33,904 nt of DNA, from NCBI GenBank assembly GCA_023433345.1, contig JAEZDA010000042.1, forward strand, positions 1-33,904, written 5' to 3'. Made by a program: the position numbers and the translations under genes. Under the pieces are notes generated by a model. The model did no database searches. It saw only the letters and a list, made by a program, of their open reading frames with translations, and was not told where the DNA came from. Shown here piece after piece: positions 1 through 8,906 of this stretch; within the stretch, counting starts at the first letter, position 1, and each line of letters starts with the position of its first letter. Source of the DNA: Bacteroidota bacterium. Its GTDB lineage: Bacteria > Bacteroidota > Bacteroidia > Chitinophagales > Chitinophagaceae.

Positions 1-342
1 GGTAACCTGGAGTGGGGAAGATACAAGGATACGAGGATCATGCACCTGGCGAAAATCGAACCTTTTTCGCGCCTGCAAATTCTCAATGGTGGAGGAAGAT
101 TCATCATTAATGCAACAAAGAAAGACAATGGGCCAAGTTGGAGAATGATTGTGAACCTAGCTGAAGAAACCGAGGCCTGGGGGGTGTACCCGGGAGGACA
201 GAGCGGCAACCCCGGCAGCCGCTTCTATGACAATTTCATTGATCAATGGGCCGCAGGAAAATATTACCGGTTGTGGATGATGAAAAAGACAGAAGCCGGC
301 GCGAAAAACATCATTGGAAAAATAACCCTGACCCCCTCCTGA
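1..342 (+). CDS. Penicillin acylase family protein, C-terminal fragment
   Basis: The frame is open from the first base, so this is the last ~113 residues of a gene that begins before the window. The tail carries the block GVYPGGQSGNPGSRFYDN, followed by the WAAGKYY segment. This block is characteristic of the C-terminus of penicillin amidase / acyl-homoserine-lactone acylase family enzymes (N-terminal nucleophile hydrolases). The upstream part, beginning WGRYKDTRIMHL, also fits that family. Family members are periplasmic or secreted amidases, processed from a precursor, that remove acyl side chains. The catalytic N-terminal Ser of the beta chain would lie outside the window, so activity and substrate cannot be judged. 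A 68-base gap separates it from the following small membrane protein gene. Confidence 0.85.
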   Translation, partial: GNLEWGRYKDTRIMHLAKIEPFSRLQILNGGGRFIINATKKDNGPSWRMIVNLAEETEAWGVYPGGQSGNPGSRFYDNFIDQWAAGKYYRLWMMKKTEAGAKNIIGKITLTPS

Positions 343-410
343 GCGATTAACTTTAAGGGTTGACCAATGGCAGTTTAAAATTCAAAACCTAACATTCAAC
401 ATTTGTAAAT

Positions 411-770
411 ATGCGTTTCACCGTCTCCGTTATATTAACCGCAGCCCTGGCCTTTGCAGCCTGCCTTTTTCTTCCCTGGTGGAGTATCGCAATAACTTCC
501 TTTATTGTTGCTCTTTTTATTGGTTTGAAACCATTTCGATCCTTTCTTGCGGCTTTTTTTGGATTGTTTTTATTGTGGGGATCAATGTCTTTCATCATCA
601 GTTATAACAATGATAATATTCTTGCAGAGAAAGTTTCAATGTTGATCATTAATCAACAGGGCTCATTCCTTCTTATTTTATTTACAGCCTTTACCGGCGG
701 TATTGTTGCCTCCCTGGCCGGATTGTCCGGGGCCTATCTTCGAGGCATCATTTCCGGTTCAAACTCCTGA
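411..770 (+). CDS. Small integral membrane protein, unknown function
   Basis: I do not recognise a named family. The 119-residue product is dominated by hydrophobic segments at roughly residues 5-23, 26-42, 45-64 and 83-110, suggesting three or four membrane helices. A short polar stretch (about 65-80, with Asn/Asp) lies between the third and last helix. The last helix is Gly/Ala-rich (FTGGIVASLAGLSGAY), a packing pattern common in small membrane proteins. Its stop codon is one base before the ATG of the following DUF5686 gene, so the two are almost certainly co-transcribed and may be translationally coupled. That suggests an envelope role but does not define it. The antisense ORF over this region is a shadow. 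Confidence 0.7.
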   Translation: MRFTVSVILTAALAFAACLFLPWWSIAITSFIVALFIGLKPFRSFLAAFFGLFLLWGSMSFIISYNNDNILAEKVSMLIINQQGSFLLILFTAFTGGIVASLAGLSGAYLRGIISGSNS

Positions 771-771
771 T

Positions 772-3336
772 ATGCGATTTATTTTTTCTCTTTTGCTACT
801 GGCATATTCCGGTAGCCTCCTTGCTCAAAGAATTACCGGAACTGTTTACAACGAAAAAGGCGAAAGACTTCCCAATGCTTCCGTGCTTATTAAAGGATCA
901 ACAGCGGGCTCCAGCGCCAATAACAACGGCGAGTTTGTATTGAATGTTAAAGGAGGCCGTTATACTCTGGTGTGCCAGTATATAGGTTATGGCGCTTCGG
1001 AAAAAACAATCACCGTTTCTGAAAATACCAGCGTGGACTTTGTTCTGAAACCGGTTGAACTCTCCATGCAGGAAGTTGTTGTGAAAAGTAATGGTGAAGA
1101 TCCTGCGTATGAAATAATTCGCCAGGCCATCAGGAAAAGAAATTTTTACCACACGCAGGTGGATGCGTCTACGGTTGACCGTTATAACAAGGATGTGATA
1201 AGGCTCCGGAAGATGCCAAAGAAAATACTCGGAACAAAGGTCGATCCTTCAAATTTTGAAAAGAGCGGCCTGGATTCTGTGGGGAGGGGAGTGCTTTACC
1301 TTTCCGAGGGCATGTCAAGAATTTACCAGGATCCGCCGGATAAATTCAGAATGGACGTTCTTTCCAGCAGGGTGAGCGGGAGTGACGGATTCGGGTTGAG
1401 CTTTCCTGTTGTTATATCGCTTTATACCAACAATGTAAAGGTCTTTTCAGAAAGATTCAATCCGCGGGGGTTTGTTTCACCCATAGCAGATGGTGCAATC
1501 GGTTTTTACAGGTTCAAGTACCTTGGAACTTTTTATGAGGACGGAAAGGCGGTAAACAGCATTCGCGTAACTCCGCGCAGACTTTATGAACCTCTTTTTA
1601 CCGGAACGATCAATATAACCGATGACGATTGGAGGATACACAGTTATGATCTGCTCATCACCAAATCGGCTCAACTCGAGTTGTTGGATACCATAAGTAT
1701 TTCGCAGCTACACGTTCCCGTTAGTGGCGACATCTGGCAGCCCAAGAACCAGGTGATCAGTTTTGCAGCTAAGCTTTTAGGAATTGAGGTGTTGGGAAGT
1801 TTTGTGAGTGTCTATTCTTCCTATGATGTTGCCCCAACTTTTAGCAAAAAAACTTTCAACAATGTGCTGATTAAATATGACACCGCCGTTACCGGAAAGG
1901 AAAGAGATTGGTGGGATACTATTAGGCCAGTACCACTTTCTGAAGATGAAATAAGAAATTATCAGTTCAAGGATAGCGTATTTGATCATTTTAAAGATTC
2001 CATCAAGTTTCGTGAGAATACCGATTCGTTGCGTAAATGGCAGGGAAAGATAAAACCTTTACGATTAATTTTCCCTCCTTCAGGCATTCATCGCACCAGT
2101 TACGGCAAAACGCGTGAAAAGGATTTCAGGTGGGGAATTGAACCGCTGTTGCTCAATAGTGAATACAACCCTGTAGAAGGAGTTGCAATTACTCTCATTC
2201 CCTATTTTTTGAAAAAATATAAAAAGGAAGAATTGCTTATAGAGCCGGTAGTAAGGTACGGGTTTTATAACGACCATTTTAACCCTTCCCTGAATATTGA
2301 ATTGAACAGGAAGCAAAGAAGTGTTGACGAGAGCTATGAAAACAGGAGCTGGTTGATATCCGGTGGGAAGCGGGTAACGCAATTCAATCGCGAAAGCCCT
2401 ATATCGCCGCTTGTCAATACCGTGAGCACCTTATTTTACGGCAAGAATTATATGAAGATATATGAGAACTATTTTGGTTCACTTCACTTCAGGAAAAAAT
2501 TTGAATCAGGTTTCGAAATAAAATTTGGTGGCTTTTACGAGGACAGGCTGCCTTTGGATAATAACACTATTTACACAGTTGACGAGGAGGATGCGAAACA
2601 CCTCACTCCGAACTACCCGGTGGAGAAACTTAGCTCAAATTTTCAAAGGCACCAGGCAACGGTTTTCGAAGGCGAGATGAGCTTTCAGCCGGGACAGCGC
2701 TACATTCAATTTCCGAAGTCTAAGATATCAATCGGCTCAAGGTATCCTACATTCACTTTAAAGTATTCAAAAGGTATCGATGGTCTGTTAGGAAGCGATG
2801 TGAACTTTGACAAGTGGTATTTGGATGTGTCTGATACAAGGAATTTAAAATTATTAGGAACCTTGGTGTACAAGGCTGGAATTGGGGGTTTCCTTAATGA
2901 TAAGAATGTGCCCATACAGGATTTTCAACATTTTAATGGAAATCTTACAACACTGTTAAACCGTTATGTGGGCAGCTTCCAACTCGCTTCTTATTATGCA
3001 AATTCCAATACAGCTTCGTTTTTTGTACGAGCCCACGCAGAGCATCATTTCCAGGGATTGCTTACAAATAAGATCCCGCTTTTCAGAAGGCTGAACTGGC
3101 ATCTTGTTGGAGGCGGCAATGCGTTTTATGTGAATGAGAACAGTAATTATGTGGAACTGTTTGCCGGCATTGAAAACATTTTCAAAATGCTGCGGGTTGA
3201 TTTTATTGCTGCTTACGAAAATGGAAGAGGAACATTAACCGGAATAAAGTTCGGAGCCGGAGGAATTTTCTCTGACAGGCTTAAAGAGCAAACAAGTACG
3301 CGAACCCGCAAAAACGGTTTAAGTATCGGATTCTAA
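772..3336 (+). CDS. DUF5686 and carboxypeptidase-regulatory-like domain outer membrane protein
   Basis: This is an 854-residue envelope protein typical of Bacteroidota. The start is set at the ATG one base after the upstream stop because it begins a clean signal peptide (MRFIFSLLLLAYSGSLLAQ). A longer in-frame start at 703 would run through the upstream gene. Residues ~20-105 form a carboxypeptidase-D regulatory-like beta-sandwich (ITGTVYNEKGERLPNASV, then YTLVCQYIGY), as found at the N-terminus of many TonB-linked proteins. The remaining ~750 residues match the DUF5686 type: alternating aromatic-rich beta segments that look like an outer-membrane barrel, for example near the C-terminus LFAGIENIFKMLRVDF. 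No plug domain is evident, so it is not a standard TonB receptor. The function of DUF5686 proteins is not established. It forms a pair with the preceding small membrane gene. Confidence 0.85.
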   Translation: MRFIFSLLLLAYSGSLLAQRITGTVYNEKGERLPNASVLIKGSTAGSSANNNGEFVLNVKGGRYTLVCQYIGYGASEKTITVSENTSVDFVLKPVELSMQEVVVKSNGEDPAYEIIRQAIRKRNFYHTQVDASTVDRYNKDVIRLRKMPKKILGTKVDPSNFEKSGLDSVGRGVLYLSEGMSRIYQDPPDKFRMDVLSSRVSGSDGFGLSFPVVISLYTNNVKVFSERFNPRGFVSPIADGAIGFYRFKYLGTFYEDGKAVNSIRVTPRRLYEPLFTGTINITDDDWRIHSYDLLITKSAQLELLDTISISQLHVPVSGDIWQPKNQVISFAAKLLGIEVLGSFVSVYSSYDVAPTFSKKTFNNVLIKYDTAVTGKERDWWDTIRPVPLSEDEIRNYQFKDSVFDHFKDSIKFRENTDSLRKWQGKIKPLRLIFPPSGIHRTSYGKTREKDFRWGIEPLLLNSEYNPVEGVAITLIPYFLKKYKKEELLIEPVVRYGFYNDHFNPSLNIELNRKQRSVDESYENRSWLISGGKRVTQFNRESPISPLVNTVSTLFYGKNYMKIYENYFGSLHFRKKFESGFEIKFGGFYEDRLPLDNNTIYTVDEEDAKHLTPNYPVEKLSSNFQRHQATVFEGEMSFQPGQRYIQFPKSKISIGSRYPTFTLKYSKGIDGLLGSDVNFDKWYLDVSDTRNLKLLGTLVYKAGIGGFLNDKNVPIQDFQHFNGNLTTLLNRYVGSFQLASYYANSNTASFFVRAHAEHHFQGLLTNKIPLFRRLNWHLVGGGNAFYVNENSNYVELFAGIENIFKMLRVDFIAAYENGRGTLTGIKFGAGGIFSDRLKEQTSTRTRKNGLSIGF

Positions 3337-3337
3337 T

Positions 3338-3345
3338 TATCTTTG
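3338..3345 (+). promoter_or_regulatory. Putative Bacteroidota -7 element for trhO
   Basis: TATCTTTG matches the Bacteroidota consensus TAnnTTTG exactly. It sits in the gap between the DUF5686 stop and trhO. Transcription from here would give a leader of about 65 bases. The leader contains a small inverted repeat (ACCCG at 3375-3379 with CGGGT at 3387-3391) and the palindrome CCTTTAAAGG. No convincing -33 TTG element is visible at the usual spacing, so this is a moderate-confidence call. Confidence 0.4.
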
Positions 3346-3416
3346 CCAAAATTTGGTTTGCCTGCAAGCATCCAACCCGTGAAATTCGGGTCCCTTTAAA
3401 GGAACAAATTAACATT

Positions 3417-4445
3417 ATGGCAATTCTACACAACCGGGTTTCCCAAAAGGAGCTCAAACAAAGGCTGTACGCGGAAAGCGAGCCCAGAACCACCATTTCC
3501 TTTTATAAATATTTCCCTATTGACGATCCCAGGGTTTTTCGGGATGAACTCTATATGGCCTTTCATTCCATGCAGGTGTTCGGCCGCGTATATGTTGCCT
3601 CTGAAGGAGTTAATGCCCAGGTAAGTGTTCCATCCGGCAGGTTTGAAGAACTAAGGGCCTACATGGAAAGCACCGATCATTTCCGTGGAATTCGTTTAAA
3701 CGTGGCCGTTAGTGACGGGAAATCTTTCTGGGTGTTGAAGGTGAAAGTGCGGGACAGGATCGTTGCAGACGGGATTGATGACCCGGGCTTTAGTATGGAG
3801 CAACGGGGGAAGTATGTGAATGCAAGGGAGTTCAACAAACTCACCGAAGACTCCGAAACTATAGTAATTGATATGAGAAATCATTACGAGTTTGAAGTGG
3901 GCCATTTTGTAAATGCTTTGGAAATACCGAGTGATACGTTTCGGGAACAGTTGCCCATGGCTGCGGAAATGATGAAGGACAAGGCCGACAAAAATATAAT
4001 AATGTATTGCACGGGAGGGATAAGATGTGAAAAGGCAAGTGCGTATATGCTTCACCGTGGTTTTAAAAATGTATTTCACCTGGAGGGTGGCATTATCAAT
4101 TATGCTAACCAGGTTAAAGAAAACGGGCTCGCCAATAAATTTATCGGAAAGAACTTCGTGTTTGATGAGAGGCTTGGGGAGCGCATCTCTGATGATATTA
4201 TTGCTCAATGCCATCAATGCGCGAAACCTGCCGACACCCATATCAATTGTGCCAATGAGGCCTGTCATCTTTTATTCATACAATGTGAGGAATGCAGGGA
4301 GAAATATAATTCTACCTGTTCTGCAGAATGCTGTGAAGTGATCAACCTTCCTGAAGAAACGCGGCAGGATCTGCGCAAGGGTTTGGATAAAGGTAGAATG
4401 ATCTTCAATAAATCGCGGCAAAGAATGCTCTCATTAAAGAAATAA
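3417..4445 (+). CDS. trhO: tRNA uridine(34) hydroxylase, rhodanese-type (TrhO/YceA)
   Basis: The 342-residue product matches the TrhO (YceA/YbfQ) family, which makes 5-hydroxyuridine at wobble position 34 of tRNAs using molecular oxygen. It has the N-terminal ferredoxin-like acylphosphatase-type domain (ISFYKYFPIDDP near residue 27, then the ASEGVNAQVSVP block). A rhodanese domain follows, with the active-site loop YCTGGIRCEKA. The catalytic Cys is C198 and a second Cys is C204. The C-terminal Cys-rich segment (several CxxC-like pairs, for example CHQCAKP and CEECREK) is also typical of this family. Length is normal for Bacteroidota members. It appears to have its own promoter and ends on a strong two-way terminator. 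Confidence 0.93.
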   Translation: MAILHNRVSQKELKQRLYAESEPRTTISFYKYFPIDDPRVFRDELYMAFHSMQVFGRVYVASEGVNAQVSVPSGRFEELRAYMESTDHFRGIRLNVAVSDGKSFWVLKVKVRDRIVADGIDDPGFSMEQRGKYVNAREFNKLTEDSETIVIDMRNHYEFEVGHFVNALEIPSDTFREQLPMAAEMMKDKADKNIIMYCTGGIRCEKASAYMLHRGFKNVFHLEGGIINYANQVKENGLANKFIGKNFVFDERLGERISDDIIAQCHQCAKPADTHINCANEACHLLFIQCEECREKYNSTCSAECCEVINLPEETRQDLRKGLDKGRMIFNKSRQRMLSLKK

Positions 4446-4479
4446 AAAAAATGCGTTGAACTTCCAACGCATTTTTTTT
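4444..4479. terminator. Bidirectional rho-independent terminator between trhO and the YtxH-like gene
   Basis: Perfect stem ATGCGTTG (4451-4458) with CAACGCAT (4465-4472) and a six-base loop. It is flanked by seven A on the left and seven T on the right, so the stem extends and gives a U tract on both strands. It begins inside the trhO stop and lies 17 bases beyond the stop of the convergent gene, so it serves both. Confidence 0.85.
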
Positions 4480-4496
4480 ACAGGTAAGAAAGTTGA

Positions 4497-4793
4497 CTAT
4501 AATGCTTCGGGTGATTCATACCCGGAGTTTGCGGGCCTGCTCCTTTCCGTGGTCGCCTTGTGTAAAGGTCCTGCGGATGATGAGTTTCGCCCTTCGGTTG
4601 AACCAAAGTGGTTTGAAACCTTATCCATTACGCCTGTTACTCTCTCCCTGAGTCCGCTAACAGAATCTTTGCCTTTGCGGGACAAGTTTTCCCTTGTTAC
4701 TGATCCCTTATCTGGTGCCAGTAGTACGCCAGCGAGGTATCCCACAGCTGCGCCCGCAAGCAATCCGCCTAATAAACTTTTCCTGTCTTCCAT
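4497..4793 (-). CDS. YtxH domain-containing small protein
   Basis: The 98-residue protein opens with a short charged head and a Gly/Ala-rich hydrophobic segment (LLGGLLAGAAVGYLAGVLLAP, about residues 7-28). It ends in a hydrophilic, Ser/Arg/Lys-rich tail. This layout, one glycine-rich membrane helix with an APDKGS-type junction followed by a predicted helical tail, is the YtxH (general-stress membrane protein) pattern. The exact role is unknown; family members are often stress-induced. The gene is single and convergent with trhO. Its upstream region has no strict TAnnTTTG element. The hydrophobic start makes this the credible strand; the overlapping plus-strand ORFs are shadows. Confidence 0.8.
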   Translation of the reverse strand: MEDRKSLLGGLLAGAAVGYLAGVLLAPDKGSVTRENLSRKGKDSVSGLRERVTGVMDKVSNHFGSTEGRNSSSAGPLHKATTERSRPANSGYESPEAL

Positions 4794-4977
4794 ATGCTTT
4801 AATTTTTAAACTTGAACAATTGGTAAGCAACGCCCGTGCATCGAAAGATTCAAACTGCATGCCAGTTGAGCCAGGCCTTTAAAAAGAATTGTGTGAAGAG
4901 GTTTTATTCCACTTTCTTAAATAACAGGGAATAAATAGTTTAGCAACCGAAACATTTTTTTTAAGAAGGTGTATAAC

Positions 4978-5913
4978 TTAATTCCGATGATGGAGGTTTA
5001 CAGCGGTTGATATCAATATTTCTCTAATGTTTTCCGGTGACGCGGGTTGAGGAACAAATTTTTCCCCGGTGACGGCCTCAAATAATTCAATATACTTTTC
5101 GCTGATCTGGCCAACCCATTCTGCACTCATCTCAGGAATCACTTCGCCCGGCTTACCCATAAAATTATTTTCAATCAGCCATTCACGAACAAATTCCTTA
5201 CTAAGTTGCTTCTGTTTTTCACCGCTTTCCTGCCTTTGCTTAAATCCATCCTCATAAAAATATCGTGAGGAATCAGGTGTGTGAATTTCATCCATCAAAT
5301 AAATTTTATCACCTACTTTTCCGAATTCATACTTGGTATCTACGAGTATCAAACCTTTTTCTTTCGCGAGTTTTCTGCCGCGATCGAAAAGCCGTAGTGC
5401 ATAATTTTCTATTTGCTCATATTCATTTTGCGTGGCAATACCTTTTGCGATGATCTCTTCCCTGGAGATGTCTTCGTCGTGGCCTGCATCAGCTTTTGTT
5501 GACGGCGTTAATATCGGTGAAGGAAAAAAGTCGTTCTCTTTTAACCCTTCGGGCATTTGAACACCGCATAAAATTCTTGAACCTGAATTATAGGTTCGCC
5601 ATGCATGCCCGGTAAGATTTCCACGAACCACCATTTCGATTTTGAAAGGCTCGCATCGGATGCCTGCACTAATTTGTGGAGCCGGCACTTCCAGGAGCCA
5701 GTTTGGGCAGACGTCTGAACAGGCATGAAGCATATAGGCAGCGATCTGGTTCAATACCTGTCCTTTAAAGGGGATCGTTTTGGGAAGTATAACATCAAAG
5801 GCCGAGATGCGGTCGGAAGCATAAAGAATTATCCATTTAGCATTTATCGTGTATACATCCCGAACCTTGCCCCGATAAAATGCCGTTTGAAAAGGCAACG
5901 CTATATTTTCCAT
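4978..5913 (-). CDS. purC: Phosphoribosylaminoimidazole-succinocarboxamide synthase (SAICAR synthetase)
   Basis: PurC condenses CAIR with aspartate, using ATP, to make SAICAR in de novo purine synthesis (cytosolic). The 311 residues contain the hallmark blocks. These are the N-terminal nucleotide-binding loop YRGKVRDVYTI, the substrate segments SDRISAFD and VRGNLTGHAWR, and the region LVDTKYEFGK followed by DEIHTPDSSRYF with the catalytic acidic residues. At ~310 residues this is the longer form, resembling the yeast enzyme rather than the ~240-residue E. coli enzyme, as is common in Bacteroidota. The start is chosen at the ATG directly before the conserved N-terminus. The upstream minus-strand sequence contains TATCTTCG, a one-mismatch -7 element. 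It is transcribed divergently from the TonB receptor. Confidence 0.95.
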   Translation of the reverse strand: MENIALPFQTAFYRGKVRDVYTINAKWIILYASDRISAFDVILPKTIPFKGQVLNQIAAYMLHACSDVCPNWLLEVPAPQISAGIRCEPFKIEMVVRGNLTGHAWRTYNSGSRILCGVQMPEGLKENDFFPSPILTPSTKADAGHDEDISREEIIAKGIATQNEYEQIENYALRLFDRGRKLAKEKGLILVDTKYEFGKVGDKIYLMDEIHTPDSSRYFYEDGFKQRQESGEKQKQLSKEFVREWLIENNFMGKPGEVIPEMSAEWVGQISEKYIELFEAVTGEKFVPQPASPENIREILISTAVNLHHRN

Positions 5914-6048
5914 GTGGCGAAGATAAGTTCAGGTAAACAAATTGCCCTGAGCGATATCCGGGCCGGTGAAATTATGACCAGGATAATGAGAAAAAATTAA
6001 AAGCCCATGACGTAAAAATGCTGCTCTAACTTTCTTCACAATTGGGAA

Positions 6049-6092
6049 TAACAAAATTTACTTTTCATTGTAACAAATTCTTACATTGCTAT
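6049..6092 (+). repeat. Imperfect 22-base direct repeat upstream of the TonB receptor
   Basis: Two copies starting TAACAAA, at 6049 and 6071, are spaced exactly 22 bases. Each continues with an AT-rich segment containing TTAC and CATTG-type elements. They lie 27-70 bases before the receptor start, in the divergent promoter region. The arrangement suggests a tandem regulator site or duplicated promoter elements, but the repeat is short and may be chance in AT-rich DNA. Confidence 0.3.
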
Positions 6093-6118
6093 CATTAACC
6101 TAAACCAAAACAACCATT

Positions 6119-8875
6119 ATGAAAAGACTCAGGAGTTTTTTGGTGGTGTTCGTCGCACTCTTTTTCAGTGTGATGAATGCTAATGCCCAAAATACCACCA
6201 TCAGCGGAAACGTAAAGAACAGCAGCACCCTTGAAAATGCATCGGCTGTTTCGGTTACAGTAAAAGGAAGCTCTGAAGGAACCTTTACTGATGAAAAAGG
6301 AAATTTCCGGTTAAACGCCAGAACCTTTCCTCTGACGCTTATATTTTCATCGGTCGGCTTTCAAACCCAGGAAGTGGAGGTAAAATCTCCGGAGGATGCC
6401 GTGTTTGTTTCACTCAATCCGGGCAACGTGCTAGGGCAGGAGGTTGTTGTATCTGCCTCGCGTGTCGCTGAAAGGATCCTTGAGTCTCCGGTTTCTATAG
6501 AAAGGGTGAATGCAGCGACCATTCGAACCGCACCTGCGGCGAGTTATTATGATGTAGTAAACAATATGAAAGGCGTGGATGTTGTTACATCTTCATTAAC
6601 CTTCAAAACTCCCACTACACGCGGCTTTTCGGGAAGCGGAAACACACGTTTCACCCAGATAGTTGACGGGATGGACAACCAGGCTCCCGGCTTGAATTTC
6701 TCGGTAGGAAGTGTGATAGGTTTAACGCAGCTTGATGTAGAAAATATGGAACTCCTTCCCGGTGCATCATCGGCTTTGTATGGGCCAGGAGGAATGAACG
6801 GAACTCTTTTGATCAACAGCAAAAATCCTTTTCGCTACCAGGGGCTTTCATTTGAAATTAAAACCGGCATTATGCATACTGATGAGAGGCAGAGACCTAC
6901 ATCACCGTATCATAACTGGAGTTTACGCTGGGCGAAGAAAATATCTGATAAATTCGCGTTTAAAATCACCTCGGAACTTATCCAGGCTAAGGATTGGGTA
7001 GCGCAGGATTACCGCAATTTTAACCGGATCGGAACACTTGGAACGGTGAAGCCGGGCACGCGCGAAACAGACCCCAATTACGACGGCGTTAGTGTTTTTG
7101 GTGATGAAACATCTATTGACATTGTTCCTGTGTTGCAAGGTATCGGCGCCCAGGCACCTTTTCTCGCAGGATTTATCGACTCATTGTCAACCAACCCCAT
7201 CCGTGTTTCACGTACGGGATACAATGAAAAAGATGTGCTGGACCCTACAACGCTTAATTTCAAATTAGGCGGTTCTTTAAATTATAAACTCTCTTCTGCA
7301 ACAGAATTGATTTTAGCAGGGTATTGGGGAACCGGAACTTCTATTTATACAGGTTTGGATCGTTACAATTTGCAGGATCTGAAAATGGGCCAATACAAAC
7401 TTGAACTTCAAAATAAAAGATGGTTTGTTCGCGGATACACCACACAGGAAAATTCGGGAAATACATTTGTAGGAACTACAACAACCCGATTGACCAACGA
7501 GGCATGGAAACCCTCAATTACTTTAGATGCAAACGGCAACCCTGCACCACTCGCTACTGATTGGTACCCGGTATATGCGCAGGCATTTCTTGCAAATAAG
7601 CTCGCAGGTCAAACAGACTTTGATGCCCATAACAATGCAAGAGCAATTGCTGATATAGGCCGACCGGCGCCGGGCAGTGCAGAGTTCAAAACCCTTTTCA
7701 ACCAGGTGAAGAACCGGCCAATACCTAATGGCGGAAAATTCCTCGACAGAACGGACCTTTATCAGGCGGATGCGCAATATAATTTCTCTGACCTTACAAA
7801 AGATTTTGCTGACCTGTTGGTAGGCGGAAGCTATAAAACCTATGTTCTCAATTCTGAAGGAACTCTTTTTGCCGACACCGCGGGTACAATTAAAATAAAA
7901 GAATTTGGCATCTATGCCCAGGCCGGCCGCAATCTTTTAAATGACGTACTTCGGATAACCCTTGCCGGTAGATACGATAAGAATTCAGGATTTGAAGGGA
8001 AGTTTACGCCCCGTGCCACAGCTTTAATTAAAGTGAAAGAAAACAATAACGTAAGGCTTTCATTTCAAACTGCATATCGTTTCCCTACAACCCAGCAACA
8101 ATGGATCAACCTCCTTGGGTCTGGCACGCGCCTGCTGGGCGGCGATCCTTCATTCAGGAAATTCTATAATTTCGATACCAACCCTGTTTACTATCTTGAC
8201 AACCTGAGAAAGGGCGAGGTGCTTCCTTACGACAATGTTGATTATAAGCCTGAATCTGTTTCAACTTTTGAAGTAGGTTTCAAAGGGCTCCAATTGAATG
8301 ATAAGCTTCTGATTGATGTTTACGGTTATTTCGGGCAGTATAAAGATTTCTTAACACGCACGCTACTCGTTCAAAACAAAGAGGGCGATCCTATTTCACA
8401 AGCTGACACGCTTTCAGGAAATATTTATTCAGTACCGGTGAATATTTCAGACAAGGTGAAAACATTTGGATATGGAATCAGCCTTGACTATCGCCTTCCA
8501 CGCAACTTCGGCGTTTCCCTGAATGCGTCCTCTGATGAATTAAAAGATGTGCCTGAAGGATTCGTTTCATTCTTTAACTCGCCTAAATATCGTTTTAATG
8601 CAACGCTTTCAAATACCGGCTTCGGTGGCGGCAAGCGCTTTGGATTCAATGTTACATACAGGTGGCAGGATAGCTTTTTCTTCCAGGGGGATTTTGCTTC
8701 AGGAACGGTACCGGCTTTTCATGTGCTCGATGCGCAGGTTAGCGTAAAACTCCCTAAGACGAAATCGACATTCAAAATAGGAGCGAACAACCTGCTGAAC
8801 CAATACTATTACAATGCAATAGGTAATGCTCAGATCGGTGGACTTTACTACGCAAGTTTTGGATACAACCTGTAA
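6119..8875 (+). CDS. TonB-dependent receptor with carboxypeptidase-regulatory-like N-terminal domain
   Basis: A 918-residue outer-membrane active transporter, driven by TonB-ExbBD. It has a signal peptide at residues 1-23 (FLVVFVALFFSVMNANA, cut before Gln24). A carboxypeptidase-regulatory-like domain follows at ~26-105 (TISGNVKN to FQTQEVEV). The plug lies at ~108-235 and contains VVVSASR, TTRGFSGSG, IVDGMDNQAPG and the conserved SSALYGPGGMNGTLLINSK. A 22-strand-type barrel follows, rich in aromatic/alternating strands. It ends ASFGYNL, so the last residue is Leu rather than the usual Phe. The partner gene is a fasciclin lipoprotein, not a SusD homologue, so this is not a canonical polysaccharide utilisation pair. 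The substrate (siderophore, cofactor, peptide or glycan) cannot be read from the sequence. Confidence 0.92.
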   Translation: MKRLRSFLVVFVALFFSVMNANAQNTTISGNVKNSSTLENASAVSVTVKGSSEGTFTDEKGNFRLNARTFPLTLIFSSVGFQTQEVEVKSPEDAVFVSLNPGNVLGQEVVVSASRVAERILESPVSIERVNAATIRTAPAASYYDVVNNMKGVDVVTSSLTFKTPTTRGFSGSGNTRFTQIVDGMDNQAPGLNFSVGSVIGLTQLDVENMELLPGASSALYGPGGMNGTLLINSKNPFRYQGLSFEIKTGIMHTDERQRPTSPYHNWSLRWAKKISDKFAFKITSELIQAKDWVAQDYRNFNRIGTLGTVKPGTRETDPNYDGVSVFGDETSIDIVPVLQGIGAQAPFLAGFIDSLSTNPIRVSRTGYNEKDVLDPTTLNFKLGGSLNYKLSSATELILAGYWGTGTSIYTGLDRYNLQDLKMGQYKLELQNKRWFVRGYTTQENSGNTFVGTTTTRLTNEAWKPSITLDANGNPAPLATDWYPVYAQAFLANKLAGQTDFDAHNNARAIADIGRPAPGSAEFKTLFNQVKNRPIPNGGKFLDRTDLYQADAQYNFSDLTKDFADLLVGGSYKTYVLNSEGTLFADTAGTIKIKEFGIYAQAGRNLLNDVLRITLAGRYDKNSGFEGKFTPRATALIKVKENNNVRLSFQTAYRFPTTQQQWINLLGSGTRLLGGDPSFRKFYNFDTNPVYYLDNLRKGEVLPYDNVDYKPESVSTFEVGFKGLQLNDKLLIDVYGYFGQYKDFLTRTLLVQNKEGDPISQADTLSGNIYSVPVNISDKVKTFGYGISLDYRLPRNFGVSLNASSDELKDVPEGFVSFFNSPKYRFNATLSNTGFGGGKRFGFNVTYRWQDSFFFQGDFASGTVPAFHVLDAQVSVKLPKTKSTFKIGANNLLNQYYYNAIGNAQIGGLYYASFGYNL

Positions 8876-8906
8876 TAATTTAAACACTTCTTTAAAAATT
8901 TTGAAA

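Noticed and set aside
703..771. Longer start of the DUF5686 gene
   Set aside because: Runs inside the upstream membrane protein gene and places a Pro-rich leader before the signal peptide.
3696..4268. A long minus-strand ORF opposite trhO
   Set aside because: It is a shadow of the trhO frame; trhO has clear catalytic motifs, and the antisense product has no recognisable domain.
5725..6000. A 91-residue plus-strand ORF running out of the purC region
   Set aside because: Most of it is antisense to purC, whose motifs are intact; no start signal or family match.
8826..8906. Longer start of the fasciclin gene
   Set aside because: Lies mostly within the TonB receptor gene and would bury the lipoprotein signal.
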